Assembly: GCF_021440515.1 (NCBI RefSeq)
Contig: NZ_JAKCMV010000012.1
Span: 1 to 64,000 of the forward strand
Length of the DNA: 64,000 bases
Source: Enterobacter asburiae
GTDB lineage: Bacteria > Pseudomonadota > Gammaproteobacteria > Enterobacterales > Enterobacteriaceae
Direction: 5' to 3'
Shown here: positions 1-9,598 of the stretch, in pieces
How the letters are laid out: each line of letters starts with the position of its first letter
Position numbering within the stretch: the stretch's first letter is position 1
Made by a program: the position numbers and the translations under genes
The notes under the pieces: generated by a model
Told to the model about the DNA's origin: nothing
What the model saw: the letters and a program-made list of their open reading frames with translations, nothing else
Database searches by the model: none

Positions 1-14
1 GAACTGCCAGGCAT
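1..14 (+). rRNA. rrf: 5S ribosomal RNA, 3' end only (partial)
   Basis: The first 14 bases match the invariant 3' end of enterobacterial 5S rRNA, which closes with GAACTGCCAGGCAT. The rest of the gene, and presumably an rRNA operon, lies before the window. In E. coli, rrnA sits directly beside mobBA, which agrees with the genes that follow. Only the tail is visible, so the operon assignment rests on synteny. Confidence 0.85.
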
Positions 15-27
15 CAAATAAGTGAAG

Positions 28-53
28 AGGCCATCCGAAAGGATGGCCTTTTT
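28..53 (+). terminator. rRNA operon terminator
   Basis: A GGCCATCC / GGATGGCC stem with a GAAA tetraloop is followed by a T run. This is a strong intrinsic terminator about 14 bases after the 5S end. It separates rRNA transcription from the convergent mobBA genes. Confidence 0.9.
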
Positions 54-80
54 GCGTTTGTACTTGTCTTAAAAACAGGC

Positions 81-587
81 TTATTGGCCTGCCATCCAGT
101 GCTGAATAAAGTGCGCTATTGCGTCGACATCGTTCAAATCTAAAACTGGTACAGATAGATCGAGCCTGTTGTCGCTGGCGACAGCAATGACGTGTTCATC
201 CAGCGTTAATTCTTTGATGTCATGGCCCGCATCAGACCTGAAAAGCAGGATCTTTGCTACCGATTCGTGCTTAAACCCTTCGACAAGAACCAGATCCAGC
301 GTTGAATGGTCCATTCTGCTCACCAGATAAGCGAGATCCAGCGGCTGTTCATCTGGTGTTTCGGTCATCAATGCCCAGCGCTGATTGCTCGCTACCAGCG
401 TTTGCGCCGCACCGGCTTTGCGCAGCTCGTAACTGTCTTTACCCGGTTTATCGACATCCATATTGTGATGCGTATGCTTGATTAAGCCCGGCCGGATCCC
501 TTTTTCACACAGCGCAGGGATCAGCTTTTTCAGAAGGGTGGTCTTTCCTGTTCCGCTCCACGCAGCGATTGCTAAAACGGGTATCAT
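81..587 (-). CDS. mobB: MobB, GTP-binding adaptor of molybdenum cofactor biosynthesis
   Basis: MobB is a small P-loop GTPase that partners MobA in attaching GMP to molybdopterin, giving the bis-MGD cofactor of enzymes such as formate dehydrogenase. It is not strictly essential in E. coli. The Walker A motif GTGKTT lies near the N-terminus, after the strand [11 protein letters not shown], and [10 protein letters not shown] sits mid-protein. I take ATG at 587, which overlaps the mobA stop as ATGA and gives 168 residues. A longer frame reaches 650 but adds a non-conserved leader that lies within mobA. mobA is upstream and translationally coupled. Confidence 0.9.
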   Translation of the reverse strand: MIPVLAIAAWSGTGKTTLLKKLIPALCEKGIRPGLIKHTHHNMDVDKPGKDSYELRKAGAAQTLVASNQRWALMTETPDEQPLDLAYLVSRMDHSTLDLVLVEGFKHESVAKILLFRSDAGHDIKELTLDEHVIAVASDNRLDLSVPVLDLNDVDAIAHFIQHWMAGQ

Positions 588-1168
588 TTTTTCACCTGCA
601 TCATTTCCAGATCTTCCGTTGTATTCACGTTGATAAACGAAGATTTCCAATCGCTAAAATCAACTGAATGTCCCCCAGCCTGGCGCATAAACACCATGAC
701 CCGCCGCTCTCCAGCTGCCAGATAGGTTTCCAGTTGTGGTATCAACCCCTTGTTCATCAGAGCGATAGTGGGATGATCGCGTTCACCGTCGTGTACCCAG
801 ACAACGGGAGACTGCTCGCGATGCTTTACCAGGCGCTCCACGAGGCAGGCTGGAATAAACGGCGTATCGCATGAGCAAAAGAGAAACCACTCTGCGGAGG
901 ATTGCTGCATCACAGAAAGCATACCGGCAAGGGGGCCGGGGTAATCTGCAAGAGTATCCTCATAAACCGGCAGTCCACTGCGTTGATAAATATCGATATT
1001 GCGGTTAACGCTAATGGCAATCGACGTCACCTGTGGTTCAAGGGTTTCTGCCACGTGCTGCCATAGCGGTTTACCGTTTAACGTCTGCAAGCCTTTGTCT
1101 TTCCCACCCATACGCGTCGCCCTTCCACCTGCCAGAACAACGCCGGTAATTTCCAGATACTGGTTCAA
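584..1168 (-). CDS. mobA: MobA, molybdenum cofactor guanylyltransferase
   Basis: MobA transfers GMP from GTP to molybdopterin-molybdate in the cytoplasm, forming the molybdopterin guanine dinucleotide cofactor. The nucleotidyltransferase signature [16 protein letters not shown] is at residues 12-27, followed by NGKPLWQH and DYPGPLAGM, with CDTPF for metal and GTP contacts. At 194 residues it is the usual family length. It forms an operon with mobB through a 4-base overlap and is divergent from yihD. Its product is needed by FdoG, encoded further along this window. Confidence 0.95.
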   Translation of the reverse strand: MNQYLEITGVVLAGGRATRMGGKDKGLQTLNGKPLWQHVAETLEPQVTSIAISVNRNIDIYQRSGLPVYEDTLADYPGPLAGMLSVMQQSSAEWFLFCSCDTPFIPACLVERLVKHREQSPVVWVHDGERDHPTIALMNKGLIPQLETYLAAGERRVMVFMRQAGGHSVDFSDWKSSFINVNTTEDLEMMQVKK

Positions 1169-1236
1169 GAATATCGCCTCTTTTATTGTGGGATTGACCC
1201 TGCTAACGTGTCTTTCTCAATGAAAGGAGCACCACC

Positions 1237-1506
1237 ATGAAATGTAAACGTTTGAACGAAGTTATCGAACTCCTCCAGCCAGCCTGGCAGAAAGAACCCG
1301 AGCTGAACCTGATGCAATTTTTACAGAAACTGGCGAAAGAGTCAGGTTATGACGGTGAATTGACAGACCTTTCTGACGACATCCTGATCTACCACCTTAA
1401 AATGCGCGACTCCGCGAAAGATGCGGTTATTCCGGGCATTCAGAAAGATTACGAAGAAGATTTTAAAACCGCCTTACTGCGGGCGCGTGGCGTAATTAAA
1501 GAGTAA
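1237..1506 (+). CDS. yihD: YihD, DUF1040 family protein
   Basis: This is a small soluble 89-residue protein, nearly identical in length and sequence to E. coli YihD as I remember it. Its function is unknown. It is acidic and predicted helical, with a conserved core around [21 protein letters not shown]. The ATG is preceded by a good AGGAG. The gene lies divergent from mobA and just upstream of srkA-dsbA, and its last codons overlap a probable CpxR site for that operon. The identification is secure; the role is not known. Confidence 0.92.
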   Translation: MKCKRLNEVIELLQPAWQKEPELNLMQFLQKLAKESGYDGELTDLSDDILIYHLKMRDSAKDAVIPGIQKDYEEDFKTALLRARGVIKE

Positions 1507-1517
1507 AAGCTTGTAAG
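1503..1517 (+). promoter_or_regulatory. Candidate CpxR box upstream of srkA-dsbA
   Basis: GTAAA-AGCTT-GTAAG matches 9 of 10 bases of the CpxR consensus GTAAA-N5-GTAAA and straddles the yihD stop codon, 65 bases before srkA. In E. coli the srkA-dsbA operon is induced by CpxR from this interval. The match is seen; binding is inferred. Confidence 0.65.
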
Positions 1518-1581
1518 CGGCGGCACCGAAATCGCCACAAAATGATATCCTGAATCATTCGTATATTTTCCGGATGATCGG

Positions 1582-2568
1582 ATGAACGACCAGGCTTTTA
1601 CTTTCCAGACATTGCACCCGGATACCATTATGGATGCCCTTTTCGATCGGGGTATTCGCGTGGATTCCGGGTTAACTCCCTTAAACAGCTACGAAAACCG
1701 CGTCTATCAGTTTCAGGACGAGGATCGTCAGCGCTTCGTCGTAAAATTCTATCGCCCCGAGCGTTGGTCTGCGGAACAAATCCTGGAAGAACATCAGTTT
1801 GCCCATGATTTACTGGAAGATGATGTCCCGGTTGCCGCGCCGCTGAAATTTAACGATCAATCGCTGCTAACGCATCAGGGTTTCTTCTTTGCCGTATTTC
1901 CTAGCCTGGGCGGTCGGCAGTTTGAAGCCGATAATATCGATCAAATGGAGTGGGTCGCTCGCTATCTTGGCCGTATTCATCAAACCGGCAGCAAAAAACC
2001 GTTTATTGCCCGTCCGACAATGGGCATTCAGGAATACCTTCTTGAGCCACGTCAGGTCTTCGAAAACACGACGCTTATCCCCGGAAAGCTGAAGGATAAT
2101 TTCCTTGATGCGACGGATAAGCTTATTTCTGCGGTGAAAACCTGCTGGCGCGATGATATTCCCGTGCTTCGTCTGCACGGCGATTGCCATGCCGGAAATA
2201 TTCTCTGGCGCGATGGGCCGCTATTTGTCGATCTGGATGATGCCCGCATGGGACCCGCGATTCAGGACCTGTGGATGCTGCTTAACGGTGATAAAGCCGA
2301 GCAACGTATGCAGCTTGAAACCATCATTGAAGCATACGAAGAGTTCACCGAGTTTAATTCAGATGAAATCGCCTTGATTGAGCCTTTACGTGCGATGCGT
2401 TTTGTTTATTATCTCGCATGGTTAATCAGGCGTTGGGACGATCCCGCGTTTCCCAAAAACTTCCCGTGGTTAACCGGAGAAGATTACTGGCGAAACCAAA
2501 TATCCACTTTTACTGAGCAGGTTAAGGTTCTTCAGGAACCTCCGCTGCAATTAACGCCAATGTATTAA
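1582..2568 (+). CDS. srkA: SrkA (YihE/RdoA), stress response Ser/Thr kinase
   Basis: This is a cytoplasmic protein kinase with an aminoglycoside phosphotransferase-like fold. In E. coli it counters stress-induced death pathways and is Cpx-regulated. The catalytic loop reads LHGDCHAGNILW at about residues 198-209, and the metal-binding segment VDLDDARMGP follows. At 328 residues it is the usual length. The ATG at 1582 agrees with the conserved N-terminus. dsbA starts 27 bases after its stop, so the two form an operon with a likely CpxR box before srkA. Confidence 0.94.
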   Translation: MNDQAFTFQTLHPDTIMDALFDRGIRVDSGLTPLNSYENRVYQFQDEDRQRFVVKFYRPERWSAEQILEEHQFAHDLLEDDVPVAAPLKFNDQSLLTHQGFFFAVFPSLGGRQFEADNIDQMEWVARYLGRIHQTGSKKPFIARPTMGIQEYLLEPRQVFENTTLIPGKLKDNFLDATDKLISAVKTCWRDDIPVLRLHGDCHAGNILWRDGPLFVDLDDARMGPAIQDLWMLLNGDKAEQRMQLETIIEAYEEFTEFNSDEIALIEPLRAMRFVYYLAWLIRRWDDPAFPKNFPWLTGEDYWRNQISTFTEQVKVLQEPPLQLTPMY

Positions 2569-2595
2569 TCGAACACACCCAGGAGAAAGTTGATC

Positions 2596-3219
2596 ATGAA
2601 AAAAGTATGGCTAGCGCTGGCAGGTATGATTCTGGCATTTAGCGCCTCTGCTGCACAGTTTACTGAAGGTAAGCAGTTCACCACGCTTGAGAAGCCGGTT
2701 GCTGGCGAGCCACAGGTGCTGGAGTTCTTCTCTTTTTACTGCCCTCACTGCTATCAGTTCGAGGAAGTTCTTCATGTTTCCGACAACGTGAAGAAAAAGC
2801 TGCCTGAAGGTACCAAAATGACCAAGTACCACGTTGAGTTCCTGGGCCCGTTGGGTAAAGACCTGACTCAGGCGTGGGCGGTGGCGATTGCGCTGGGCGT
2901 GGAAGATAAAATCACGGCTCCAATGTTTGAAGCCGTGCAGAAAACCCAGACCGTTCAGACCACAGCAGACATCCGTAAGGTCTTCGTGGATGCAGGCGTG
3001 AAGGCTGAAGATTACGATGCGGCCTGGAACAGCTTCGTTGTGAAATCCCTGGTGGCTCAGCAAGAGAAAGCCGCTGCTGACCTGCAATTGCAGGGCGTAC
3101 CGGCAATGTACGTGAACGGCAAATACCAGCTGAACATGCAGGGTATGGACACCAGCAGCATGGATATCTTCGTACAGCAGTATGCAGATACCGTGAAATA
3201 TCTGGTTGAGAAGAAGTAA
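2596..3219 (+). CDS. dsbA: DsbA, periplasmic thiol:disulfide oxidoreductase
   Basis: DsbA introduces disulfide bonds into exported proteins and is re-oxidised by DsbB. The N-terminus is a Sec signal peptide ending near SASAAQ. The thioredoxin-fold active site is CPHC, and the cis-proline loop is GVPAMYV. The ATG at 2596 follows AGGAG at 2581-2585; a TTG two codons earlier is in frame but less likely. This gives 207 residues, one fewer than E. coli DsbA. It is co-transcribed with srkA and ends at a bidirectional terminator shared with yihG. Confidence 0.96.
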   Translation: MKKVWLALAGMILAFSASAAQFTEGKQFTTLEKPVAGEPQVLEFFSFYCPHCYQFEEVLHVSDNVKKKLPEGTKMTKYHVEFLGPLGKDLTQAWAVAIALGVEDKITAPMFEAVQKTQTVQTTADIRKVFVDAGVKAEDYDAAWNSFVVKSLVAQQEKAAADLQLQGVPAMYVNGKYQLNMQGMDTSSMDIFVQQYADTVKYLVEKK

Positions 3220-3224
3220 AAAAG

Positions 3225-3252
3225 AAAACGCCGGTCACTGACCGGCGTTTTT
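3225..3252 (+). terminator. Bidirectional terminator, dsbA/yihG
   Basis: A perfect 9-bp stem AACGCCGGT / ACCGGCGTT has an A-rich run before it and a T run after it. It can therefore end dsbA on the plus strand and yihG on the minus strand. The yihG stop codon falls inside the hairpin. Confidence 0.9.
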
Positions 3253-4143
3253 GTATGAAGATTTGATGTTGTCTATCTGCTCGTCTTTCTTTTTCCAGAG
3301 CGTATTTAGCCAAACCTGGAAACGACGCTTAAAGTTCTTATCGTTAATGTAATCACCGTGCAGCTCGGTGTCGACAGGCATCAGGTCAACGCGCACAACA
3401 ATACGCGTTAGTTTTCCGCTCAGCATATCGAAGAACGGTGTACGATCGTTTTGTGGATAACAGAGCGTGACGTTCAGTAATTTATCAAACTGCTCACCCA
3501 GCACATTGAGCGCCATCGCAATGCCCGCTGCCTTGGGCGGCAAAAGGTTCTTATAGGGCGAGCGCGTTTGCAGGCGTTTTTCTTGCGTAAAACGGGAGCC
3601 TTCAACAAAGTTAACTATCGTGGTGGGATGCGCACGAAACTTTTCGCACGAGCGGCGCGTGGTTTCTACATCTTTACCGCGACGCTCCGGATGGCGAATA
3701 AGATAGCTGCGCGAGTAGCGTTTCATAAACGGCATATCCAGCGCCCAGCATGCCAGGCCGATAAACGGCACCCAGGCCAGCTGCTGCTTGAGAAAGTACT
3801 TATTCATCGGAATATGTTTGCGGAACAATACGCAGAGAACGACAATATCTGCCCAGCTACGGTGGTTGCAGATCAGCAAATACCAGCTTTTTTTGTTCAG
3901 TCTTTCCAGGCCCTGAATATCCCATTTCAGATGTGGGTTAAGACGAAGTAATATCGCCAGACCTTCACACCAGCAATACATCATGACGTTACAAAATGCA
4001 GAAACCGCTCGCCAGACGGCGGGAACAGGTATTAACAGCTTAATGATTCCGGCGCCGATAATGGGCACAGAACAGGCGATAGTCACCAGAACAGTTAAAA
4101 TGATGCTTAACAGGAGAGTTATCGCAGCGAGTAATCTCGACAT
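3235..4143 (-). CDS. yihG: YihG, lysophospholipid acyltransferase family protein
   Basis: This is an inner-membrane PlsC-type acyltransferase; E. coli YihG acylates lysophosphatidate as a minor paralogue of PlsC. Hydrophobic segments cover roughly the first 45 residues. The catalytic NHRSWAD (HX4D) box is near residue 95, and the substrate motif FVEGSRFT is further on. I use ATG at 4143, giving 302 residues. A TTG at 4158 is in frame, and E. coli YihG is about 310 residues, so the start is uncertain by a few codons. It converges on dsbA. Confidence 0.88.
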   Translation of the reverse strand: MSRLLAAITLLLSIILTVLVTIACSVPIIGAGIIKLLIPVPAVWRAVSAFCNVMMYCWCEGLAILLRLNPHLKWDIQGLERLNKKSWYLLICNHRSWADIVVLCVLFRKHIPMNKYFLKQQLAWVPFIGLACWALDMPFMKRYSRSYLIRHPERRGKDVETTRRSCEKFRAHPTTIVNFVEGSRFTQEKRLQTRSPYKNLLPPKAAGIAMALNVLGEQFDKLLNVTLCYPQNDRTPFFDMLSGKLTRIVVRVDLMPVDTELHGDYINDKNFKRRFQVWLNTLWKKKDEQIDNIKSSYKNAGQ

Positions 4144-4308
4144 TTTGAGTTTTTTCAAATGGTTAGAGTGTGTTGATGCCCGGTAAGCCGGCGCAGGGCG
4201 CTGATTTTACCAGAAATCGGGTAAAAGATTGGCGCTTTCATACGGTGACATTGATGCAACCCGTTTCTGGCAGACGATTTATCTATAATTTCGAAATGTG
4301 TGAGGCTT

Positions 4309-4317
4309 ATATCCACA
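4309..4317 (+). promoter_or_regulatory. Near-consensus DnaA box in the yihG-polA spacer
   Basis: ATATCCACA differs from the DnaA box TTATCCACA only at the first base. It lies 142 bases before a perfect box in the same orientation. The site is seen; a role is inferred. The rest of this 439-base spacer is A+T-rich and shows no convincing gene. Confidence 0.4.
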
Positions 4318-4450
4318 TGGAGTAAATAGTCATCAGTTGTCAATAAAGCGGCAGGATCGTTATTTAATATGTTGATATTAAATATAAAATTAGCGATCTC
4401 ACTGTAGCGAAGATCGCTATTTCTCATCGTAAATAAAAATATGCACAAAC

Positions 4451-4459
4451 TTATCCACA
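4451..4459 (+). promoter_or_regulatory. Perfect DnaA box upstream of polA
   Basis: TTATCCACA is an exact consensus DnaA box 124 bases before the polA start. DnaA has been reported to stimulate polA expression in E. coli, so this is probably a polA control site. The match is seen; function here is inferred. Confidence 0.7.
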
Positions 4460-4582
4460 GATTGAGTTTTGCGACCGATCTTCACGATCCCAAAATCTTT
4501 TCCTGCTTTTAGAGCTAAAAACTGATGTTTTCGTCCTTATGTGGCATCCTTTACGCATAAATTGATTAAAGGCACGGACATC

Positions 4583-7375
4583 ATGGTTCAGATCCCAGAA
4601 AACCCTCTTATTCTCGTCGACGGCTCTTCTTACCTGTATCGGGCGTATCATGCGTTTCCTCCTCTGACCAACAGCGCGGGGGAGCCAACCGGCGCAATGT
4701 ACGGCGTGTTGAACATGCTGCGCAGCCTTATCCTCCAGTATCAGCCAACCCATGCAGTGGTCGTCTTTGACGCGAAGGGGAAAACCTTCCGCGACGAGCT
4801 GTTTGAACACTATAAATCGCACCGTCCACCGATGCCTGACGATCTGCGCGCGCAGATCGAGCCGCTGCATACGATGGTTAAAGCGATGGGTCTGCCGCTG
4901 ATGGCCGTATCCGGGGTAGAGGCTGATGACGTTATCGGTACGCTGGCGCGTGAAGCGGAGAAAATGGGCCGACCGGTGCTGATCAGCACCGGTGATAAAG
5001 ACATGGCGCAGCTGGTCAGCCCTGGGATCACCCTGATTAACACCATGACGAACACCATTCTTGGTCCTGATGAGGTGGTGGCGAAATATGGCGTGCCGCC
5101 GGAGCTAATCATCGATTTCCTCGCCCTGATGGGCGATTCGTCCGATAACATTCCGGGCGTTCCAGGCGTGGGTGAAAAGACCGCTCAGGCGCTGCTGCAA
5201 GGGTTGGGCGGGCTGGATACGCTCTATGCGGAGTCCGATAAAATCGCCGGGCTGACCTTCCGCGGCGCGAAGACCATGGCCGGGAAGCTCGAAGAGAATA
5301 AAGAGGTGGCTTACCTCTCCTATAAGCTGGCGACGATCAAAACCGACGTTGAGCTGGAACTGACCTGCGAACAGCTCGAAGTACAAGAGCCGGCAGCAGA
5401 AGAGCTGCTGGGCCTGTTTAAAAAATACGAATTCAAACGCTGGACGGCAGACGTCGAAGCCGGGAAATGGCTACAGGCGAAAGGGGCAAAACCCGCCGCG
5501 AAGCCAAAAGAAACCCTCACCGTTGATGCAGAAGAGCAGGTAGAAGAAGAAGCCACGGCGCTCTCTTCCGATAACTACGAAACTATCCTTGATGAGTCGC
5601 AGCTGGTAGCCTGGATCGAAAAACTCAAAAAAGCGCCGGTTTTCGCTTTTGACACCGAAACCGACAGCCTCGATAACCTCTCTGCGAACATGGTGGGGCT
5701 TTCATTTGCCACTGAGCCGGGCCTGGCGGCCTATGTCCCTGTTGCTCATGATTACCTCGATGCGCCGGATCAGATCCCACGCGAGCGCGTATTAGAGCTG
5801 CTTAAACCGCTTCTTGAAGATGAAAAGCTGCTTAAGGTGGGGCAAAACCTCAAATACGATCGCGGGATCCTGCAAAATTACGGTATTGAACTGCGCGGTA
5901 TCGCCTTCGACACGATGCTGGAATCTTACATTCTGGACAGCGTTGCCGGCCGTCACGATATGGACTCCCTCTCCGACCGCTGGCTGAAGCATAAAACCAT
6001 CACCTTCGAAGAGATTGCCGGTAAGGGCAAAAATCAGCTCACCTTTAACCAGATTGCGCTGGAAGAGGCGGGTCGCTACGCGGCAGAAGACGCTGACGTC
6101 ACGCTGCAACTGCATCTCAAGATGTGGCCAAAACTGCAAAAGCAGGAGGGGCCGTTGAACGTGTTCCAGCACGTCGAAATGCCGCTGGTGCCTGTGCTGT
6201 CTCGTATTGAGCGCAACGGCGTTAAAATCGATCCCACGGTGCTGCATAACCATTCCGGGGAGCTGGCGCAGCGTTTAACCGAGCTTGAGCAAAAGGCGCA
6301 CGAGCTTGCAGGCGAGGCGTTTAACCTCTCCTCACCGAAGCAGCTGCAAACCATCCTGTTTGAAAAGCAGGGGATTAAGCCGTTGAAGAAAACCCCTGGC
6401 GGGGCGCCGTCAACGTCGGAAGAGGTGCTTGAAGAGCTGGCGCTGGATTACCCGCTGCCGAAGGTCATTCTGCAATATCGCGGGCTGGCGAAGCTGAAGT
6501 CGACCTATACCGATAAGCTGCCGTTGATGATCAACCCGAAAACGGGTCGCGTGCATACCTCGTATCATCAGGCGGTGGCGGCAACCGGGCGACTGTCATC
6601 CACCGATCCTAACCTGCAAAACATTCCGGTTCGTAACGAAGAGGGGCGTCGTATCCGTCAGGCGTTTATCGCACCGGATAATTACCTGATTGTCTCCGCT
6701 GACTACTCGCAAATCGAACTGCGCATTATGGCCCACCTGTCCCGCGACAAGGGGCTGCTGACCGCGTTCGCAGAGGGCAAAGACATCCACCGCGCGACCG
6801 CAGCGGAAGTCTTTGGTCTGCCGCTGGAAAGCGTGACCAACGAGCAGCGTCGTAGCGCGAAGGCGATCAACTTTGGTCTGATTTACGGCATGAGCGCATT
6901 CGGCCTTTCACGCCAGCTCAACATTCCGCGTAAAGAGTCGCAAAAGTATATGGATCTCTACTTCGAGCGTTACCCTGGCGTGCTGGAGTATATGGAGCGT
7001 ACTCGCGCCCAGGCGAAAGAGAAGGGCTATGTTGAAACGCTGGATGGCCGCCGTCTGTATCTGCCGGACATCAAATCCAGTAACGCCGCGCGCCGCGCCG
7101 GCGCTGAGCGTGCGGCGATTAACGCCCCGATGCAGGGCACGGCGGCTGATATCATTAAACGGGCGATGATTGCGGTTGATGCGTGGCTGGAAAAAGAGAA
7201 ACCGCGCGTGCGTATGATCATGCAGGTTCACGATGAACTGGTGTTCGAAGTGCACAAAGACGACCTGACCGAGGTATCGAAAAAGATCCACGAACTGATG
7301 GAAAGCAGCATGAAACTTGATGTGCCGTTGCTGGTGGAAGTCGGGAGTGGTGAAAACTGGGATCAGGCTCACTAA
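4583..7375 (+). CDS. polA: DNA polymerase I
   Basis: PolA is the repair and Okazaki-fragment polymerase with 5'-nuclease, 3'-5' exonuclease and polymerase domains. The N-terminal third is the FEN-like nuclease ([16 protein letters not shown] and later [18 protein letters not shown]). The proofreading domain begins at FDTETDSL. The polymerase domain carries motif A DYSQIELR, motif [15 protein letters not shown] and motif [14 protein letters not shown] at 4583 gives 930 residues, against 928 in E. coli. A longer frame from 4541 adds a non-conserved leader. It is monocistronic, with a long stem terminator after it. Confidence 0.98.
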   Translation: MVQIPENPLILVDGSSYLYRAYHAFPPLTNSAGEPTGAMYGVLNMLRSLILQYQPTHAVVVFDAKGKTFRDELFEHYKSHRPPMPDDLRAQIEPLHTMVKAMGLPLMAVSGVEADDVIGTLAREAEKMGRPVLISTGDKDMAQLVSPGITLINTMTNTILGPDEVVAKYGVPPELIIDFLALMGDSSDNIPGVPGVGEKTAQALLQGLGGLDTLYAESDKIAGLTFRGAKTMAGKLEENKEVAYLSYKLATIKTDVELELTCEQLEVQEPAAEELLGLFKKYEFKRWTADVEAGKWLQAKGAKPAAKPKETLTVDAEEQVEEEATALSSDNYETILDESQLVAWIEKLKKAPVFAFDTETDSLDNLSANMVGLSFATEPGLAAYVPVAHDYLDAPDQIPRERVLELLKPLLEDEKLLKVGQNLKYDRGILQNYGIELRGIAFDTMLESYILDSVAGRHDMDSLSDRWLKHKTITFEEIAGKGKNQLTFNQIALEEAGRYAAEDADVTLQLHLKMWPKLQKQEGPLNVFQHVEMPLVPVLSRIERNGVKIDPTVLHNHSGELAQRLTELEQKAHELAGEAFNLSSPKQLQTILFEKQGIKPLKKTPGGAPSTSEEVLEELALDYPLPKVILQYRGLAKLKSTYTDKLPLMINPKTGRVHTSYHQAVAATGRLSSTDPNLQNIPVRNEEGRRIRQAFIAPDNYLIVSADYSQIELRIMAHLSRDKGLLTAFAEGKDIHRATAAEVFGLPLESVTNEQRRSAKAINFGLIYGMSAFGLSRQLNIPRKESQKYMDLYFERYPGVLEYMERTRAQAKEKGYVETLDGRRLYLPDIKSSNAARRAGAERAAINAPMQGTAADIIKRAMIAVDAWLEKEKPRVRMIMQVHDELVFEVHKDDLTEVSKKIHELMESSMKLDVPLLVEVGSGENWDQAH

Positions 7376-7388
7376 GCGTCCAATGAAT

Positions 7389-7433
7389 AACGCGCCTTTT
7401 ATGTAACTTTGCAACATAACAAGGCGCGTTTTG
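7389..7433 (+). terminator. polA terminator
   Basis: A long imperfect stem is followed by TTTT: AACGCGCCTT pairs with AAGGCGCGTT, and the inner TTATGT pairs with ACATAA. It lies 13 bases after the polA stop and 90 bases before Spot 42. Confidence 0.85.
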
Positions 7434-7523
7434 TGACGATCATTAGAATTCCCTATGTAAAGAATGAAAAAAAACTACAAAAAGTGCTTTTTCCTTCGAA
7501 AAAAAAAGAGTAGAGTTATCGAC

Positions 7524-7632
7524 GTAGGGTACAGAGGTAAGATGTTCTATCTTTCAGACCTTTTACTTCACGTAATCGGATTTGGCTGAATATTTTAGCC
7601 GCCCCAGTCAGTAATGACTGGGGCGTTTTTTA
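7524..7632 (+). ncRNA. spf: Spot 42 small RNA
   Basis: This 109-base stretch starts GTAGGGTACAGAGG and ends with a GCCCCAGTCA / TGACTGGGGC hairpin plus a T run. It is essentially identical to E. coli Spot 42 in sequence and lies at the same polA-engB position. Spot 42 is an Hfq-dependent sRNA that represses secondary-carbon genes such as galK and is itself repressed by CRP-cAMP. Identity is from remembered sequence; the terminator is directly visible. Confidence 0.95.
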
Positions 7633-7657
7633 TTGCGGCAAAGAAAATTGTGGCAAT

Positions 7658-7688
7658 AAAAAAGCGCGGGCATTGCCGCGCTTTTTTT
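7658..7688 (-). terminator. engB terminator
   Basis: A GCGCGG / CCGCGC stem is flanked by A and T runs, and the engB stop codon lies at its edge. It works for engB on the minus strand and could back up the Spot 42 terminator from the other side. Confidence 0.85.
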
Positions 7689-8316
7689 ACTCTTCTTCCG
7701 CTTCTGTCGCGGGTTCCAGCTCGTTAAACCAGCTATCGAGCTTCTGACGCAGCTTATCTACGCCCTGCTTTTTCAGGGATGAGAAAGGCTCGACCTGAAC
7801 ATCACCGTTAAACGCCAGCACCGCTTCGCGAACCATGTTCACCTGCGCTTTACGCGCGCCGCTCGCCAGTTTGTCGGCTTTGGTCAGCAGCACGAGCACC
7901 GCGATGTCGCTTGCGACGGCCCAGTCGATCATCTGCTGATCGAGATCTTTCAGCGGATGACGAATATCCATCAGCACCACAAGACCCTTCAGGCACAGGC
8001 GTTTTTCGAGGTATTCCCCCAGCGCGCGCTGCCATTTGATTTTCATCTCTTCCGGCACCTGCGCGTAGCCATAGCCCGGTAAGTCGACCAGGCGCTTGCC
8101 CTCGGCGACTTCAAACAGGTTAATCAGCTGAGTACGGCCAGGCGTTTTTGAGGTACGCGCCAGGCTTTTCTGGTTGGTCAGCGTATTCAGGGCGCTGGAT
8201 TTACCCGCATTGGAGCGGCCAGCGAATGCCACTTCAATACCTGTGTCAGAAGGTAAGTGGCGAATATCAGGCGCACTGGTGACAAAATGCGTCTGTTGGT
8301 AGTTCCAGGTAGTCAC
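7687..8316 (-). CDS. engB: EngB (YihA/YsxC), ribosome-assembly GTPase
   Basis: This is an essential TRAFAC-class GTPase needed for cell-cycle progression and 50S subunit assembly. G1 is GRSNAGKS, G3 DLPGYG and G4 TKAD. I choose a GTG start at 8316, which follows GGAG and aligns with the E. coli N-terminus (209 residues versus 210). The reading frame extends 18 codons further to 8370 without similarity. The C-terminus is acidic (EPATEAEEE). It converges on Spot 42. Confidence 0.94.
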   Translation of the reverse strand: MTTWNYQQTHFVTSAPDIRHLPSDTGIEVAFAGRSNAGKSSALNTLTNQKSLARTSKTPGRTQLINLFEVAEGKRLVDLPGYGYAQVPEEMKIKWQRALGEYLEKRLCLKGLVVLMDIRHPLKDLDQQMIDWAVASDIAVLVLLTKADKLASGARKAQVNMVREAVLAFNGDVQVEPFSSLKKQGVDKLRQKLDSWFNELEPATEAEEE

Positions 8317-8440
8317 GTGGTCGTCTCCAAAAATCGTAATCTGGTGGGGATTATACCTGAATGCGGGCAAAAGGCTTTTCCCATCGTGAATTGCCTGTAG
8401 GTTAAAACCACAGCAACTGTAGGATATTTGCCATTGTTGC

Positions 8441-8458
8441 TATGGGAGATCTAAGAGA
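8441..8458 (+). promoter_or_regulatory. Candidate UvrY (BarA-UvrY) site upstream of csrC
   Basis: An 18-base stretch with the central GGGAGATCT matches about 12 of 18 positions of the UvrY inverted repeat TGTGAGAGATCTCTTACA, centred about 135 bases before csrC. UvrY activates csrC in E. coli. The right arm is degenerate, so this is only a candidate. Confidence 0.35.
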
Positions 8459-8583
8459 AATCGCAGGGGTTAAAAAACGTAAACTCAATTATATCAAAAG
8501 GTTATATTTGGGTATTAATCTGAAAATCTAAATTTGTACCTTTTAACGTATTGTCAGTTTTATGGAAAAAGGTAAAGTGTGCG

Positions 8584-8828
8584 TCAAGGCGAGGATGCCA
8601 ACAGGATAATGACTTAGGGATAAGGGTCAGGAGCGCCAGGAGGCGAAGACACAGGATTGTCAGGATGACAACGCGCCTGGAGGCGTTTGAAAGGGAAAAG
8701 GAACCGTATCACGGACGGTATAAGCCAAAGGATAAACAGGGTTCGTTGTTGGCAAACAAGGAATGTCTGACCCGTTAAGGGTTGTGAGTCAGGAAAAAAG
8801 GCGACAGATTGCTCTGTCGCCTTTTTTC
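8584..8828 (+). ncRNA. csrC: CsrC small RNA, CsrA antagonist
   Basis: CsrC sequesters the translational regulator CsrA through many GGA motifs in hairpin loops. This interval lies in the engB-yihI position as in E. coli and is rich in GGA (CAGGAT, CAGGAGC, CCAGGAGG and others). It ends with the GGCGACAGA / TCTGTCGCC hairpin and a T run. Large blocks, including GGGTCAGGAGCGCCAGGAGG, are recognisably conserved. The 5' end at 8584 is aligned from E. coli and may be off by a few bases. Open frames across it on both strands are not genes. Confidence 0.92.
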
Positions 8829-8894
8829 TTTGCTTGCTTTCTGCTAGATTTCGCCGCAATTCTATACTGATTAAAACACCTTAAGATAAACATC

Positions 8895-9410
8895 ATGAAA
8901 AAACCGACATCCGCAGCGGGCGCTAAACGCCCGGCAAAAGCACGCCGCAAAACGCGCGAAGAACTGAACCAGGAAGCGCGCGATCGCAAACGCGATAAAA
9001 AGCATCGTGGCCATGCAGCGGGTAGCCGTGCCAGCGGCAGCGGTGCAGCGGGCACGTCTGCAAAAGGCAGCGCGCAGAAAGATCCCCGTATCGGCAGTAA
9101 AACTCCCATTCCACTGGGCGTGACAGACACCCCGGTCACTAAGCAGCACAAACCAAAGAGCGAGAAACCTATGCTTTCACCGCAGGCTGAGCTGGATTTG
9201 CTGGAGAACGATGAGCGCCTGGACGCGCTGCTGGAACGTCTTGAAGAGGGTGAATCCCTGACCGCTGAAGAGCAGTCCTGGGTGGATGCCAAACTGGATC
9301 GTATCGACGAGCTGATGCAGAAACTGGGTCTGTCGTATGACGACGAAGAAGATGAAGAAGAAGACGAGAAACAGGAAGATATGATGCGTCTTCTGAAGGG
9401 TGGAAACTAA
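8895..9410 (+). CDS. yihI: YihI, Der GTPase-activating protein
   Basis: YihI stimulates the GTPase Der and modulates 50S ribosome assembly. The 171-residue protein has a very basic, disordered N-terminal half ([20 protein letters not shown]) and an acidic C-terminal half with helices around [12 protein letters not shown] and a [10 protein letters not shown] tract. That is the family architecture. The ATG agrees with E. coli. It lies directly after CsrC. The stop codon is in frame with the next small reading frame. Confidence 0.93.
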   Translation: MKKPTSAAGAKRPAKARRKTREELNQEARDRKRDKKHRGHAAGSRASGSGAAGTSAKGSAQKDPRIGSKTPIPLGVTDTPVTKQHKPKSEKPMLSPQAELDLLENDERLDALLERLEEGESLTAEEQSWVDAKLDRIDELMQKLGLSYDDEEDEEEDEKQEDMMRLLKGGN

Positions 9411-9413
9411 CAT

Positions 9414-9596
9414 TTGCACCCGGCAGGTACAGTCGTCCTGCTTATAACCCTTCCGGTTATGTGTTATCTGGTGTGGTTATTCGTTAAACTACGGCGGTTG
9501 TCGCGGCGACAGAAGTGGCTGCGCACCCGTATGATGGCCCGCAGTGGGGCCAGGGCGGGCCGCCGTGTACGAACGCGACACCAACGGAAGGAGTGA
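9414..9596 (+). CDS. Possible small membrane protein (60 residues) between yihI and hemN
   Basis: I do not recognise this as a named gene. The frame opens with TTG immediately after, and in the same frame as, the yihI stop. Its stop is 2 bases before the hemN ATG. It would encode one hydrophobic segment (about residues 6-25) followed by a strongly basic tail (KLRRLSRRQKW and RRVRTRHQRK), so an N-out/C-in microprotein is plausible. In other gammaproteobacteria a longer DUF2489 protein lies between yihI and hemN, from memory; this could be a shortened relative. The non-ATG start and modest GGTGG ribosome site keep confidence low. Confidence 0.35.
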   Translation: MHPAGTVVLLITLPVMCYLVWLFVKLRRLSRRQKWLRTRMMARSGARAGRRVRTRHQRKE

Positions 9597-9598
9597 GC

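Noticed and set aside
4155-4448. Open frame of 97 codons on the minus strand between yihG and polA
   Set aside because: No ribosome site, low-complexity A+T-rich translation, and it spans a promoter region with DnaA boxes.
7432-7447. CRP site upstream of Spot 42
   Set aside because: Only the left TGTGA half-site is good; the right arm is poor and the site overlaps the polA terminator.
8551-8859. Open frames on both strands across 8551-8859
   Set aside because: They overlie the CsrC RNA; GGA-rich composition explains the frames.
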